Positions 18,007 through 27,244 of a stretch of DNA of 64,000 nt are shown here, in pieces. Position numbers and translations under genes: made by a program. The stretch covers positions 3,407,980 through 3,471,979 of the forward strand of contig NZ_KI912107.1 in the NCBI RefSeq assembly GCF_000517085.1. The letters run 5' to 3'. Below the pieces are notes generated by a model. The model made no database searches, had not been told where the DNA came from, and saw only the letters and a program-made list of their open reading frames with translations. Position 1 is the stretch's first letter. The number at the start of each line of letters is the position of its first letter. Source of the DNA: Saccharicrinis fermentans DSM 9555 = JCM 21142. Its GTDB lineage: Bacteria; Bacteroidota; Bacteroidia; Bacteroidales; Marinilabiliaceae.

Positions 18007-19668
18007 ATGAAAATAGCACTTGCTCAACTGAATTATCACGTTGGAAATTTTGAGTCCAACACAACAAAAATTATTGAGGCCATTGAAAACGCACAAAATG
18101 ACCGTTGCGATTTAATTGTATTCTCTGAATTGGCCATTTGCGGATACCCACCACTGGATCTACTAGAAAGAGAAGAGTTTGTGGAGCAATGCTTACAACA
18201 GGTGAATCTGATTGCCCAAAAATGCAAAAGCATCACGGCTATTGTAGGGGGTCCCAGCATCAACCCGGAACCCCAAGGTAAAAATCTATATAACTCAGCC
18301 TTTGTTCTCAATGAGGGTGTTATAAAATCGATCCATCACAAAACATTACTTCCCAACTATGATGTATTTGACGAATACCGCTACTTTCAACCCAATAAAA
18401 CATTCAGTCTGGTAAAAGTAAAAGACAAAAAGATAGCCCTTACCATTTGTGAAGACCTGTGGGATGAGCAACCCGTAGCCAATTCATTTGCCAAAAGCAA
18501 GCTGTACACCCAGTCTCCCATGAAAGAATTAAAACAGCTAGATCCCGACTTTGTGGTAAACATAGCTGCCTCTCCGTTCTCCTATAACCAAGGACAGATT
18601 CGTCAACAGATCATCAGAGGCAAAGCTGCCAAAAACAAGATACCTTTTATTTATGTAAATCAGATTGGTGCCAATACTGAGCTTGTATTTGACGGTAGCT
18701 CATTGGTAGTGAACAGTCAAGGTAAAATTGTAAATCAGCTCAATTCCTTTCAAGAGGATATCCAATACTGTCAACTGGAAGACATTGAACAGGCTAACAT
18801 CATTGAACCCAGCCCCAATGAAAAACTAAATATGATTCATGATGCCCTCGTGCTAGGTGTAAAGGACTACTTTGGTAAAATGGGTTTCAAGAAAGCTACA
18901 TTAGGACTATCCGGAGGCATCGACTCGGCCGTCACCTTGGTGATTGCCGTACGCGCTTTGGGAGCAGAAAATGTAAGAGTGCTTCTTTTGCCCTCGAAAT
19001 ATTCATCAGATCACTCCATCAAAGATGCCGAAGATTTGGCCAACAACTTAGGTATTGAACAAAACATAGTGCCCATCAAAGACATTGTAGACAGTTTTGA
19101 AAGTACCTTAGCTCCATTATTTGAAGGATTAAAACCCGACGTAACAGAAGAAAATATTCAAGCCCGAGTACGCGGAACTGTTTTAATGGCCCTTTCCAAT
19201 AAATTTGGTCACATCCTGTTAAACACCTCCAACAAAAGTGAAGCTGCCGTAGGCTACGGTACCTTATACGGCGATATGAATGGCGGCCTTTCTGTTTTGG
19301 GTGATATATATAAAACAGATGTATTTGCTTTGGCCCGTTATATTAACCGAAACGAAGAAATCATACCAGAAAATACCATTGTAAAACCCCCTTCTGCTGA
19401 ACTTCGTCCCGACCAAAAAGACAGCGACTCATTACCTGACTATGATGTCTTGGATCAGGTTTTATTCAATTATATTGAAAAAAACGAGTCCCCCGCCAAA
19501 ATAATTGCTGCAGGTTTTGACCAAAACATCGTTAATAAAGCAGTTAGGATGGTAAACATCAATGAATATAAACGTTTTCAAACGGCACCTATCATTAGGG
19601 TTTCATCAAAAGCATTTGGTCTAGGACGAAGAATACCATTGGTTTCAAGCATACAACTTCAGCGATAA
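18007..19668 (+). CDS. nadE: Glutamine-dependent NAD+ synthetase
   Basis: This 553-residue enzyme makes NAD+ from deamido-NAD+, ATP and glutamine, the last step of NAD synthesis. The N-terminal nitrilase-like amidase domain (about residues 1-260) carries FSELAICGYPPLDLL with the catalytic Glu, KTLLPNYDVFDEYRYF with the Lys and ALTICEDLWDE with the Cys. The C-terminal synthetase domain holds the ATP-binding LGLSGGIDSAVT and the NTSNKSEAAVGYGTLYGD segment. The length fits the two-domain form. It ends in a strong terminator. Confidence 0.97.
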   Translation: MKIALAQLNYHVGNFESNTTKIIEAIENAQNDRCDLIVFSELAICGYPPLDLLEREEFVEQCLQQVNLIAQKCKSITAIVGGPSINPEPQGKNLYNSAFVLNEGVIKSIHHKTLLPNYDVFDEYRYFQPNKTFSLVKVKDKKIALTICEDLWDEQPVANSFAKSKLYTQSPMKELKQLDPDFVVNIAASPFSYNQGQIRQQIIRGKAAKNKIPFIYVNQIGANTELVFDGSSLVVNSQGKIVNQLNSFQEDIQYCQLEDIEQANIIEPSPNEKLNMIHDALVLGVKDYFGKMGFKKATLGLSGGIDSAVTLVIAVRALGAENVRVLLLPSKYSSDHSIKDAEDLANNLGIEQNIVPIKDIVDSFESTLAPLFEGLKPDVTEENIQARVRGTVLMALSNKFGHILLNTSNKSEAAVGYGTLYGDMNGGLSVLGDIYKTDVFALARYINRNEEIIPENTIVKPPSAELRPDQKDSDSLPDYDVLDQVLFNYIEKNESPAKIIAAGFDQNIVNKAVRMVNINEYKRFQTAPIIRVSSKAFGLGRRIPLVSSIQLQR

Positions 19669-19707
19669 AACGTACGGTTCAGCCCTTTTAATCGTTAAAA
19701 TACAGAT

Positions 19708-19756
19708 AAAAAAGTCCGCATTACCCTATTTTACTTGTGAGTATGTGGGCTTTTTT
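19708..19756 (+). terminator. Intrinsic terminator of nadE
   Basis: AAAAAAGTCCGCA (19708-19720) pairs with TGTGGGCTTTTTT (19744-19756) over 13 positions with two G-U pairs; the right arm ends in the T-run. It overlaps the upstream in-frame GTG of the following regulator, arguing against that start. Confidence 0.82.
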
Positions 19757-19757
19757 C

Positions 19758-19765
19758 TATTTTTG
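19758..19765 (+). promoter_or_regulatory. -7 element (TATTTTTG) of the Crp/Fnr regulator gene
   Basis: TATTTTTG matches TAnnTTTG, directly after the nadE terminator and 33 bases before the ATG at 19799. Confidence 0.5.
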
Positions 19766-19798
19766 GCTGAAATTTACATGTTGTACAACATACCTAAT

Positions 19799-20509
19799 AT
19801 GCCAAGAAGAGCTGAAAAAACTGAAGTCCAAGAACCCACGATCAAAGAGATCTCTCAACTTTACGACGTACTAACGGAGGAAGAAAAAGAGAAAGTACTC
19901 AATAACCACAAGGCCATACATTACAAAAAGAATGAGGTAATCTATCGCGAAGGAGAAGTCCCAGACGGTTTACTTTGCCTAGGTTCTGGCAAGGTAAAAG
20001 TATATAAACTTGGTTTTGGTGGCCGCGACCAGATTGTACGTATGGCTAACCCCACCAGTTTTATTGGTTACAGAGCTTTTTTTGCCGAAGGTCCACATGT
20101 GGCTTCAGCTGTTGTGATTGAACCCTGTACTGTTTTCTACATTCCCAAAGCACTTGTTTTTGAATTATTGGAGAACAACCACAAGTTCAGTTTAAACATC
20201 ATTAGATCGCTGGCTCAGGAGCTAGGTTTCTCCAGATACAGAACGGTAACTCTTACACAGAAACACATACGTGGCAGATTAGCAGAAAGCCTATTGGTTC
20301 TAAAAGAGATATATGGGTTTGAAGATGATAGCAGCACACTGAACGTTCATCTTTCGCGAGAAGATCTGGCTAATTTTTCTAATATGACCACCTCCAACGC
20401 AATACGCACCCTATCTACTTTTGTAAACGAGGGCGTAATAACCGTTGACGGCAGGATCATCAAGATACTGGACTCAGAGAAACTGGAGAAAATATCCAAA
20501 TTAGGATAA
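19799..20509 (+). CDS. Crp/Fnr family transcriptional regulator
   Basis: From the ATG at 19799 this is 236 residues. A longer frame opens at a GTG at 19745, but that lies inside the nadE terminator and before the -7 element, so 19799 (MPRRAEK) or 19778 is preferred. A cyclic-nucleotide-binding-like barrel spans about residues 30-130, with GLLCLGSGKVKVYKLG and a helical dimerisation linker. The C-terminal winged helix has SREDLANFSNMTTSNAIRTL as recognition helix. The cysteine cluster of oxygen-sensing FNR is absent, so the ligand is unknown. Targets are not evident from context. Confidence 0.92.
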   Translation: MPRRAEKTEVQEPTIKEISQLYDVLTEEEKEKVLNNHKAIHYKKNEVIYREGEVPDGLLCLGSGKVKVYKLGFGGRDQIVRMANPTSFIGYRAFFAEGPHVASAVVIEPCTVFYIPKALVFELLENNHKFSLNIIRSLAQELGFSRYRTVTLTQKHIRGRLAESLLVLKEIYGFEDDSSTLNVHLSREDLANFSNMTTSNAIRTLSTFVNEGVITVDGRIIKILDSEKLEKISKLG

Positions 20510-20541
20510 TACCACTTCCGAATAACTTAGGTCACCTAACA

Positions 20542-23007
20542 CTATTCATAATAATAAATTCGCTTCACCCTGCGACTAATACTGGTAAACACCTCATAAG
20601 GGATGGTGCCCAATGCTTCGGCCATATTCTCCACCGGATTATAAGGGCCAAAGATCTCCACTTCTCCACCCTCTTCGGCCAATAGTCCGGTGACGTCCAC
20701 CATGCACATATCCATACAGATATTTCCCACGATATGCGCTCCTTGTCCATTCACCATCACCCTACCTACTCCATTGCCCAATCTCCTATTTAAGCCATCT
20801 GCATAACCAACCGGTACAATAGCTATTTGACCATCATACCCCAGTTCTCCTTTTCGGTTGTAACCAATGGTTTCATGGGCCTTCACACTTTTTATTTGAG
20901 AGATAAATGACTTAAATCGTGTTACGGGCTTTAAGGCCACCTGATCGCTTCCTCCTACCCCATACATACCAATTCCCAGACGAACCATATCCAACTGCGC
21001 CTGAGGAAACCTTAATATACCAGCAGAATTTAAGATATGCTTAATAAAAGAATAACCTAATATAGCTTCCATCCGGGAGGTAAATTCACAGAAGCGATCT
21101 ATCTGCGACTTCGTAAACTCATCCAACCCAACATCTTCACTTCCCACCAAATGAGAAAAGCACGACTTCACACCTATTTCGGGACTGCTTTTTAATATCT
21201 CAAAGAGCCGTTCTCCCTCGTCATGCACAAATCCCAGACGATTCATTCCTGTATCAAGCTTTATATGCACCGGATAATTCCTGATTCCTTCCTGGGCCAA
21301 CACCTGAACAAATTGGTCCAACACCTTAAAACCATACAACTCAGGCTCTAAATGATGCATCAACATCACAGGAAAGCTTTTCACCTCAGGATTCATTACT
21401 ATGATAGGTAAAGAAATACCGGCTTTGCGCAGTTCCACCCCTTCATCGGCAAAGGCAACACCCAGATAATCGACCTTCTGATGCTGTAGCACATTGGCAA
21501 TTTCGAACGAACCACTACCATAGCCAAAAGCTTTCACCATGGCTAGTATTTTAGTATTATCATTAAGTTTAGAACGATAATAATTAAGATTATCGACCAA
21601 AGCATTGAGGTTAATTTCCAGACAGGTCTGATGATGTTTCATTTCTAACACCGAAGCCACCTTCTCAAATCCAAAATTACGCGAGCCTTTAATAAGTATC
21701 GCCTCATTTTTAAAGGAATTAGGCACTACATTTTGGAGTAATTCATCGGTACTATCATAAAATATAGCATCCAGATGAAACAAGTGCGCATGGGATTTAA
21801 GAATACTCCCAACCCCCAACAACTTAGACACGCCCACTTGCTTTAACAAATCATTAATCTGTACACACAAGCTATGATCATCCATACCACTCTGATAAAT
21901 ATCCGAAAGGATCAATGTCCTTTGTTCAGTTTTACCACGACTTTGCTGCACTAAAAAAGCCAGCGACAAAGCCAAAGAAGACAGATCTGAATTATAGGAA
22001 TCATTGATCACAATGCAATTATTAATCCCCTCTTTCAGCTCCATACGCATAGCCACAGGCACTAACTTCTGAATCATTCCAGATATATATTCCATTGAGA
22101 ATCCCAGTACCAGCAAAGCAGAAACAGCACCCAAGGCATTCTCAAAAGAAACATCGTCGGAGAACGGAATCAACACATCATATTCTACACTATTATATTT
22201 TAACCCTATAAGCATTCCGGTACCATGATCCTTCTTGTACAGAACTTGCAGATCAGCATCTACACCTCGGCCCCACATAAAAAAACGTTTACATGGGTAC
22301 TTATTGTACATCTCATGCCTAATCATAGTCGAGTCAGAGCCAAAAATAATGCATTCGCATCCTTCAAAAAGCATCATCTTTTCCTGCAACTTTTCCTGTT
22401 GCGAAACAAAATTTTCTTGATGTGCTGCACCCACATTGGTCAGCACTCCTATTGTTGGAGAAATAATCGGGGCAATAATTTCCATTTCTCCCCGTTTAGA
22501 AATGCCAGCCTCAAAAACCCCTAGCTCGGTATGACCATCCATCTGCCATACAGAGAGAGGAACCCCTATTTGACTATTATAACTTTTAGGAGACCGAGCT
22601 ACCGACATAGAATTACCAACCAACTGTGAGATCCACTCTTTAACGATGGTCTTACCATTACTTCCTGTGATTCCAATCACCGGACAATCATAGGTTCGTC
22701 TTTTCTTTTCCGCTAACTGCTGAAAGGCCTGCAAAGTATTTTTGACCACTAGGAAATTAGCTTCATCCAGCCCTACTGAAAAATCAAAATCTTCTTCTAC
22801 CAAAAAACAACGCACTCCCTGCTGATAAAGAGATGAAATGTAATCATGTCCATTATGATTCATTCCCGATATCGCAACAAACAAAGACTTTGATGGAATA
22901 CTTACAGTTCTACTATCGGTAATCACATTCGAAAACCGCACATCCTTATTTATTATTGACTTACATGATATCCAACCACATACTTCACTAAAGAGATACT
23001 CCTGCAT
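20542..23007 (-). CDS. Bifunctional UDP-MurNAc-tripeptide:D-Ala-D-Ala ligase / alanine racemase (MurF-Alr fusion)
   Basis: The protein has two enzymes in peptidoglycan synthesis. The N-terminal MurF half (about 1-450) carries the ATP site GITGSNGKT, the NVGAAHQENF segment and NDSYNSDLSSL. The C-terminal Alr half (about 455-820) carries ILAMVKAFGYGSG with the PLP-binding Lys, HIKLDTGMNRLGF, and the catalytic IGYNRKGELG tyrosine. The fusion is a known Bacteroidota arrangement. The open frame extends to 23061, overlapping tdk; Met19 of that frame (MQEYLFSEV, at 23007) starts just after the tdk stop and is preferred, with 23028 as an alternative. A separate Ddl, at 32 kb, makes the D-Ala-D-Ala substrate. 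Confidence 0.95.
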   Translation of the reverse strand: MQEYLFSEVCGWISCKSIINKDVRFSNVITDSRTVSIPSKSLFVAISGMNHNGHDYISSLYQQGVRCFLVEEDFDFSVGLDEANFLVVKNTLQAFQQLAEKKRRTYDCPVIGITGSNGKTIVKEWISQLVGNSMSVARSPKSYNSQIGVPLSVWQMDGHTELGVFEAGISKRGEMEIIAPIISPTIGVLTNVGAAHQENFVSQQEKLQEKMMLFEGCECIIFGSDSTMIRHEMYNKYPCKRFFMWGRGVDADLQVLYKKDHGTGMLIGLKYNSVEYDVLIPFSDDVSFENALGAVSALLVLGFSMEYISGMIQKLVPVAMRMELKEGINNCIVINDSYNSDLSSLALSLAFLVQQSRGKTEQRTLILSDIYQSGMDDHSLCVQINDLLKQVGVSKLLGVGSILKSHAHLFHLDAIFYDSTDELLQNVVPNSFKNEAILIKGSRNFGFEKVASVLEMKHHQTCLEINLNALVDNLNYYRSKLNDNTKILAMVKAFGYGSGSFEIANVLQHQKVDYLGVAFADEGVELRKAGISLPIIVMNPEVKSFPVMLMHHLEPELYGFKVLDQFVQVLAQEGIRNYPVHIKLDTGMNRLGFVHDEGERLFEILKSSPEIGVKSCFSHLVGSEDVGLDEFTKSQIDRFCEFTSRMEAILGYSFIKHILNSAGILRFPQAQLDMVRLGIGMYGVGGSDQVALKPVTRFKSFISQIKSVKAHETIGYNRKGELGYDGQIAIVPVGYADGLNRRLGNGVGRVMVNGQGAHIVGNICMDMCMVDVTGLLAEEGGEVEIFGPYNPVENMAEALGTIPYEVFTSISRRVKRIYYYE

Positions 23008-23014
23008 CACTACA

Positions 23015-23593
23015 TTATTTTTTATTGACATTACAATAACATGTCCGACACAAAGGTTCATACTCCACCTTTTCGCCCAACATCACCAATTTTTCCTCAT
23101 CAACCAATCGATGAGAGAACTGTGCAAGGTCACCACAGCGCATACATATAGCATGTACTTTGGTTACATACTCGGCAATAGCCAATAAGTGGGGCATGGG
23201 TCCAAATGGCTTACCTTTAAAATCCATATCCAGGCCTGCAACGATAACACGAATTCCCTGATCTGCCAACTGAGAACACACCTGAACCAATCCCTGATCA
23301 AAAAACTGTGCCTCATCAATTCCCACCACATCCACATTACCACATAACAATAAAATATTTCCCGATGTCTCCACAGGCGTCGACATAATGGAATTATCAT
23401 CGTGCGAAACCACCTCCTCATCACTATATCTCACATCAATATGCGGTTTAAATATCTCCACCTTTTGATGAGCTATCTTCGCTCTGCGCAAGCGACGGAG
23501 TAATTCCTCCGTTTTTCCCGAAAACATAGATCCAGCTACCACTTCAATCCAACCATGCTTTCCTGCTGATTTTATTTTATTCTCTAAAAACAT
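23015..23593 (-). CDS. tdk: Thymidine kinase
   Basis: This 192-residue type II thymidine kinase phosphorylates thymidine in pyrimidine salvage. It has the P-loop [14 protein letters not shown], the Walker B-like [13 protein letters not shown], the flexible lasso region with [13 protein letters not shown], and zinc ligands in CMRCG and CRTC. The length is normal. It is immediately upstream of the MurF-Alr gene on the same strand, with about seven bases between them if the later MurF start is used, so the two are likely one operon. Confidence 0.97.
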   Translation of the reverse strand: MFLENKIKSAGKHGWIEVVAGSMFSGKTEELLRRLRRAKIAHQKVEIFKPHIDVRYSDEEVVSHDDNSIMSTPVETSGNILLLCGNVDVVGIDEAQFFDQGLVQVCSQLADQGIRVIVAGLDMDFKGKPFGPMPHLLAIAEYVTKVHAICMRCGDLAQFSHRLVDEEKLVMLGEKVEYEPLCRTCYCNVNKK

Positions 23594-23695
23594 CCTATCT
23601 TAAAATAAATAAAAAGTATCAATATTATGAACCATTCTATTTTTGGTATTTTTCTTGTTACTTTTATATGGTCATTTTATACCGCATATTATCAC

Positions 23696-23703
23696 TAACT
23701 TTG
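23696..23703 (+). promoter_or_regulatory. -7 element (TAACTTTG) of the coiled-coil protein gene
   Basis: TAACTTTG matches TAnnTTTG, 35 bases before the ATG at 23739. It lies in the divergent gap with tdk. Confidence 0.55.
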
Positions 23704-23738
23704 CAAAATAAGAAAAAAGAGCTTGAATTGATATTATT

Positions 23739-24524
23739 ATGGACAAAGAAACATTACTCGATATTATTCTTAAAGACATCGCCGAAATAGAAACACTCAT
23801 CAAATCGTTTCATGGTCAAGAAGATATCCCCGGCGCATTTCTAAATCTAACAGAAAATAAGCTCTCCAATATAAGCGAGGAATTTGAATTATTAAAAAAA
23901 CTAAATGAGAAAGAAACAGCTGTTTCACCCGCTACAAAAATAGAAAAGCAGGCAACAACTGTAGAAAAAGCACCTCCCATTGTTGAACCCCTTGCCACAA
24001 AAGAAATCGAACAAGAGGTTATTGAGGAAACCATCGTGCCTGAAATCATTCAAGAAACACCGGCAACCAACGAAGAAATGATTAGTGAACATCAGTACGA
24101 TCAGGCCAATATCACAACAACAGAACATACAGAAAAGATTGATAAACCCAAAATAACAGTCCCAAACACGGAGGCAACAACCAGTAAACAAGACGACATA
24201 CCTAAAACCATCGGCGAGTCTTTTGTTACAGAAAAGAGATCTGTAAACGATTTAATTGCCAACACCCAAGAATCCAACACCTCAAAAACACTCAAAGGCA
24301 AACCCATACAAGATCTCACCCGGGGACTAGGAATCAATGACCGGTTTATGTTTCAAAGAGAATTATTTGGAGGTAAAATGGATATATTGAACCAGACATT
24401 ACAACAACTAAACGATATGCCAGATTACACTTCTGCAAAATCCTTTATCAGATCCAATTTCAATTGGGACGAAGACCAGGAAGTGACAAAGGCATTTTTT
24501 AATTACATAGAAAGAAAATTTTAA
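23739..24524 (+). CDS. Conserved Bacteroidota protein of unknown function, acidic low-complexity middle
   Basis: This 261-residue protein has three parts: an N-terminal helical segment (1-75), a low-complexity stretch rich in Glu, Thr, Pro and Ile (about 75-175), and a C-terminal globular part starting near GLGINDRFMFQRELFGG and ending YIERKF. The C-terminal motif, with FQRELFGG and SFIRSNFNWD, is one I associate with uncharacterised Bacteroidota proteins. There is no signal peptide or membrane helix, so it is probably cytosolic. It precedes rsmI with a hairpin between them. I cannot assign a function. Confidence 0.75.
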   Translation: MDKETLLDIILKDIAEIETLIKSFHGQEDIPGAFLNLTENKLSNISEEFELLKKLNEKETAVSPATKIEKQATTVEKAPPIVEPLATKEIEQEVIEETIVPEIIQETPATNEEMISEHQYDQANITTTEHTEKIDKPKITVPNTEATTSKQDDIPKTIGESFVTEKRSVNDLIANTQESNTSKTLKGKPIQDLTRGLGINDRFMFQRELFGGKMDILNQTLQQLNDMPDYTSAKSFIRSNFNWDEDQEVTKAFFNYIERKF

Positions 24525-24542
24525 TTCAGCCAATGACAGCCA

Positions 24543-24571
24543 TCAACAGTCACCATCTGGATGACTGTTGA
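24543..24571 (+). promoter_or_regulatory. Perfect 10-bp hairpin ahead of rsmI
   Basis: TCAACAGTCA (24543-24552) and TGACTGTTGA (24562-24571) form a perfect stem with a nine-base loop. It starts 18 bases after the upstream stop and ends 32 bases before the rsmI ATG. There is no T-run, so it is not a classical terminator; an mRNA processing or attenuation role, or a protein-binding inverted repeat, is possible. Confidence 0.5.
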
Positions 24572-24603
24572 CCGAATGCATTGAGCTGCTCACTGCAAAA
24601 CAA

Positions 24604-25326
24604 ATGGGCAAATTATATATAGTACCAACCCCTATCGGGAACCTTGAAGACATAACACTGCGTGCGCTCAACATTTTAAAAGAAGCCGATTTTATTTTGG
24701 CAGAAGACACACGTAAGACCGGTTTTTTGTTAAAGCACTTTCAAATTGAATCAAAGATGTTTTCGCACCATAAATTTAATGAGCACAAAACATCTGACTT
24801 AATTGTGCAGCGCATATTATCTGGAGAAACTGGCGCCTTGGTTTCAGACGCGGGAACACCTGCCATTTCAGACCCTGGATTTTTACTAGTAAAACATGCC
24901 CTTGATCAGGAAGTAGAAATAGAATGTCTACCCGGAGCAACTGCTTTTGTACCGGCTTTGGTCAATTCCGGCCTACCCAATGACCGCTTCTGCTTTGAAG
25001 GTTTTTTACCACAAAAAAAAGGCCGACAAAAAAGGCTACACGCGTTAACAGAAGAAAGTCGAACCATGATCTTTTACGAGTCTCCTTTTAGGCTAGTTAA
25101 AACACTAGAACAGTTTATTGAGGTATTTGGAGAACAAAGAAAAGTTTCTGTTAGCAGAGAACTCACCAAGCTACACGAAGAAAACAAAAGAGGCACCTTA
25201 AGCGAAGTAGCTCAACACTTTACCAACAAAACAGTAAAAGGAGAAATCGTGATCGTATTAGAAGGCAAAGAAGATAAACCCCTTGAAAAAAAGAAAAACA
25301 AATACGCAACAGACAACGTTCATTAA
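24604..25326 (+). CDS. rsmI: 16S rRNA (cytidine1402-2'-O)-methyltransferase RsmI
   Basis: From the ATG at 24604 this is 240 residues and starts MGKLYIVPTPIGNLEDITLRA, the family's canonical opening. The frame opens earlier at a TTG inside the upstream hairpin, which is unlikely to be used. The SAM-binding tetrapyrrole-methylase fold shows EDTRKTGFLLKHF, SDAGTPAISDPGF, LPGATAFVPALVNSGLP and YESPFRL. It adds a 2'-O-methyl to C1402 in the ribosomal P site. It is downstream of the coiled-coil gene and 43 bases ahead of a lipoprotein gene. Confidence 0.96.
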   Translation: MGKLYIVPTPIGNLEDITLRALNILKEADFILAEDTRKTGFLLKHFQIESKMFSHHKFNEHKTSDLIVQRILSGETGALVSDAGTPAISDPGFLLVKHALDQEVEIECLPGATAFVPALVNSGLPNDRFCFEGFLPQKKGRQKRLHALTEESRTMIFYESPFRLVKTLEQFIEVFGEQRKVSVSRELTKLHEENKRGTLSEVAQHFTNKTVKGEIVIVLEGKEDKPLEKKKNKYATDNVH

Positions 25327-25369
25327 AAAAAATTATATTTACATTATTAACAATCACAAACAACACATC

Positions 25370-26242
25370 ATGAAAAAAACACTTATTTTATCATTATTGG
25401 TCATTGCATTTACAGCCTGCAATACCTCCAAACAAAAGGAACTAGAACAACAAAACGATTCATTGGTTTCCGTTGCCATTGAACAACAACAAATCACAAA
25501 TGACCTAGTAAATACGCTGGTTAGCATTGATCAGAACCTACAGGATATCAAAGAAAAAGAACAAATCATTAAAGGAAATTTAGAATCTCCTGAAAGAAAT
25601 TCCAAAGATATCCAAAAGAGTATCAATCAGGATATTCTTGATATCTATAAGTTAATGTTGGTCAACAAGGAAAAGATTGCTGAACTGGAACAAAAGTTAA
25701 AATCTTCGGGCTCAAAAAACAAAAACATGAACAACCTGATAAGCCGACTGAACAGTCAGTTAAAAGAAAAAAGTATAGAAATTATTACGCTCAAAGAAGA
25801 ACTAAATAATAAAAACATCGAAATTGCTTCTTTGAACTTCACCTTGGAAGGAATGTCTGAAGTAATCGATTCCATCAGAATGGTCAAACAAAAAACGGAA
25901 GCCATCCTGGACTCTACAACCACAGAACTATACACCGCTTACTATGCCTTTGGCACCAAAAAAGAACTAAAAGAACATCATATTATTTCAAACGAAGGAC
26001 TTCCTTTATTTGGTAAACAAAAGGTGTTAAGCGAAGATTTTAACGAAGATTACTTTACCAAAATCGACATCCGGGAGGTAGAAAGCATTCCTTTATTTCG
26101 TCCTAAAGTAAAAATGCTTACCAATCACCCTGAAGGATCATTCGAACTATTAAATGGCGAAGAAGATACCAAGACCATTAAAATATTAGACAAAGAAGCA
26201 TTCTGGAGCATCTCTAAATTTATGGTAGCCCAAGTGAATTAA
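25370..26242 (+). CDS. Coiled-coil lipoprotein of unknown function
   Basis: The true start is the ATG at 25370 (MKKTLILSLL), giving 290 residues with a lipoprotein signal ending IAFTAC (lipobox Cys16); an in-frame ATG at 25283 lies inside rsmI and adds a non-signal leader. Residues about 20-190 are a long heptad-rich coiled coil (LEQKLKS, LKEELNNKNIEIASL). A C-terminal globular part follows, with AYYAFGTKKELKEHHII, LFGKQKVLSEDFNEDYFTKID and a last segment ending MVAQVN. It resembles uncharacterised Bacteroidota lipoproteins of the Cbp1-like type. It probably sits in the periplasm attached to a membrane. Confidence 0.8.
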   Translation: MKKTLILSLLVIAFTACNTSKQKELEQQNDSLVSVAIEQQQITNDLVNTLVSIDQNLQDIKEKEQIIKGNLESPERNSKDIQKSINQDILDIYKLMLVNKEKIAELEQKLKSSGSKNKNMNNLISRLNSQLKEKSIEIITLKEELNNKNIEIASLNFTLEGMSEVIDSIRMVKQKTEAILDSTTTELYTAYYAFGTKKELKEHHIISNEGLPLFGKQKVLSEDFNEDYFTKIDIREVESIPLFRPKVKMLTNHPEGSFELLNGEEDTKTIKILDKEAFWSISKFMVAQVN

Positions 26243-26333
26243 GCTGAATAAAATCGAAAGTTCTCCGACACAGGAATCTGAATTAGAAGAAGAGCCCCGT
26301 TGGATGATTGAAAATACAATTTAAACAATAATA

Positions 26334-26360
26334 AAAAACTCCGCCAATGGCGGAGTTTTT
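26334..26360 (+). terminator. Intrinsic terminator after the coiled-coil lipoprotein gene
   Basis: AAAAACTCCGCC and GGCGGAGTTTTT form a perfect 12-bp stem with an AAT loop; the right arm ends in the T-run. Confidence 0.9.
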
Positions 26361-26477
26361 ATTATCCTATTGTTCTACGTAAGATACAAGACTGCTGCCA
26401 AAGAAAAGGATATTATCAAATGGGTAAAAATATTTTAACTTTACCCCAATGATAGATTACAAACCAATTGAATTTTA

Positions 26478-27176
26478 ATGCAAAAATACAAACACCTTTT
26501 TTTCGATCTGGACCATACCCTATGGGATTTTGAGACAAACTCTATCCACACCTTGAAAGAACTATATGAAAAATATAAATTAAGTGATTCGTTTCAGGGT
26601 TTTGATGCATTTTATAAACGTTATGAGGCACATAACGAGGAACTTTGGGTACAATATCGCGAAGGTAAGATCACAAAAGAACTCCTAAACTTCAACCGGT
26701 TCCACACCCCTCTTTCAGAAGCAGGCATAAGTGATGACGCTATTGCACAAAGCTTTGCCCATGACTACATTACGGTTAGTCCTACCAAAACTGCTTTAAT
26801 GCCACATGCGAAAGAAGTACTGGATCAACTTAAACAAAGACACACTCTACACGTTATTACCAATGGATTCAAGGAAGTTCAATTTATAAAACTAAAAAAC
26901 AGTCATTTGCATCATTATTTTTCCAAGGTGTTTATTTCTGAAACCATAGGCGCTTCCAAACCAAAAACAGCCTTTTTTGAATATGCCGTAAAAAGTGCCA
27001 ACGCGCGAAAAAAAGAATGTCTGATAATTGGCGACAACTTGGAAACCGATATTGATGGAGCCATTAATTTTGGATTGGATTATATTTTTTTCAACCCAAA
27101 TAAAAACGAACATAAGCGACAATTAATGAACGAAATAACTGATTTAAGACAAATAATTAATATAGTAAAAAGCTAA
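26478..27176 (+). CDS. yjjG: YjjG-family noncanonical pyrimidine nucleotidase (HAD superfamily)
   Basis: This 232-residue HAD phosphatase has motif I FFDLDHTLWDFETNS near the start, a helical cap (about 18-95), motif II VITNGF, motif III Lys in SETIGASKPKTAFF, and motif IV GDNLETDIDGA. YjjG removes the phosphate from nucleoside monophosphates, especially unusual pyrimidines, as a house-cleaning step. The assignment rests on the DLDHTLWDFE motif, typical for this subgroup. It precedes an MBL-fold gene by 68 bases. Confidence 0.9.
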   Translation: MQKYKHLFFDLDHTLWDFETNSIHTLKELYEKYKLSDSFQGFDAFYKRYEAHNEELWVQYREGKITKELLNFNRFHTPLSEAGISDDAIAQSFAHDYITVSPTKTALMPHAKEVLDQLKQRHTLHVITNGFKEVQFIKLKNSHLHHYFSKVFISETIGASKPKTAFFEYAVKSANARKKECLIIGDNLETDIDGAINFGLDYIFFNPNKNEHKRQLMNEITDLRQIINIVKS

Positions 27177-27244
27177 TTGGTCACAAACGCATTCACAATC
27201 GTCAGCGCAAGCGCCAAGCAGCTAAAAACAATCAACTGATAGAC

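Noticed and set aside
14795-19668. Functional gldB-nadE linkage as in Flavobacterium
   Set aside because: The two genes are 2.2 kb apart on opposite strands with other promoters between them, so they are not co-transcribed here.
19745-19798. Upstream GTG extension of the Crp/Fnr gene
   Set aside because: It begins inside the nadE terminator and before the -7 element, and adds a hydrophobic leader untypical of a cytosolic regulator.
23008-23061. N-terminal extension of MurF-Alr into tdk
   Set aside because: It would overlap tdk by 47 bases; a later Met gives a normal MurF start.
25283-25369. Upstream extension of the coiled-coil lipoprotein
   Set aside because: It overlaps rsmI and would bury the clear lipoprotein signal at 25370.
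27177-27244. Basic open stretch before the MBL-fold gene
   Set aside because: It reads as a short basic peptide in frame with the ATG, but has no start codon in context and is not part of the MBL fold.
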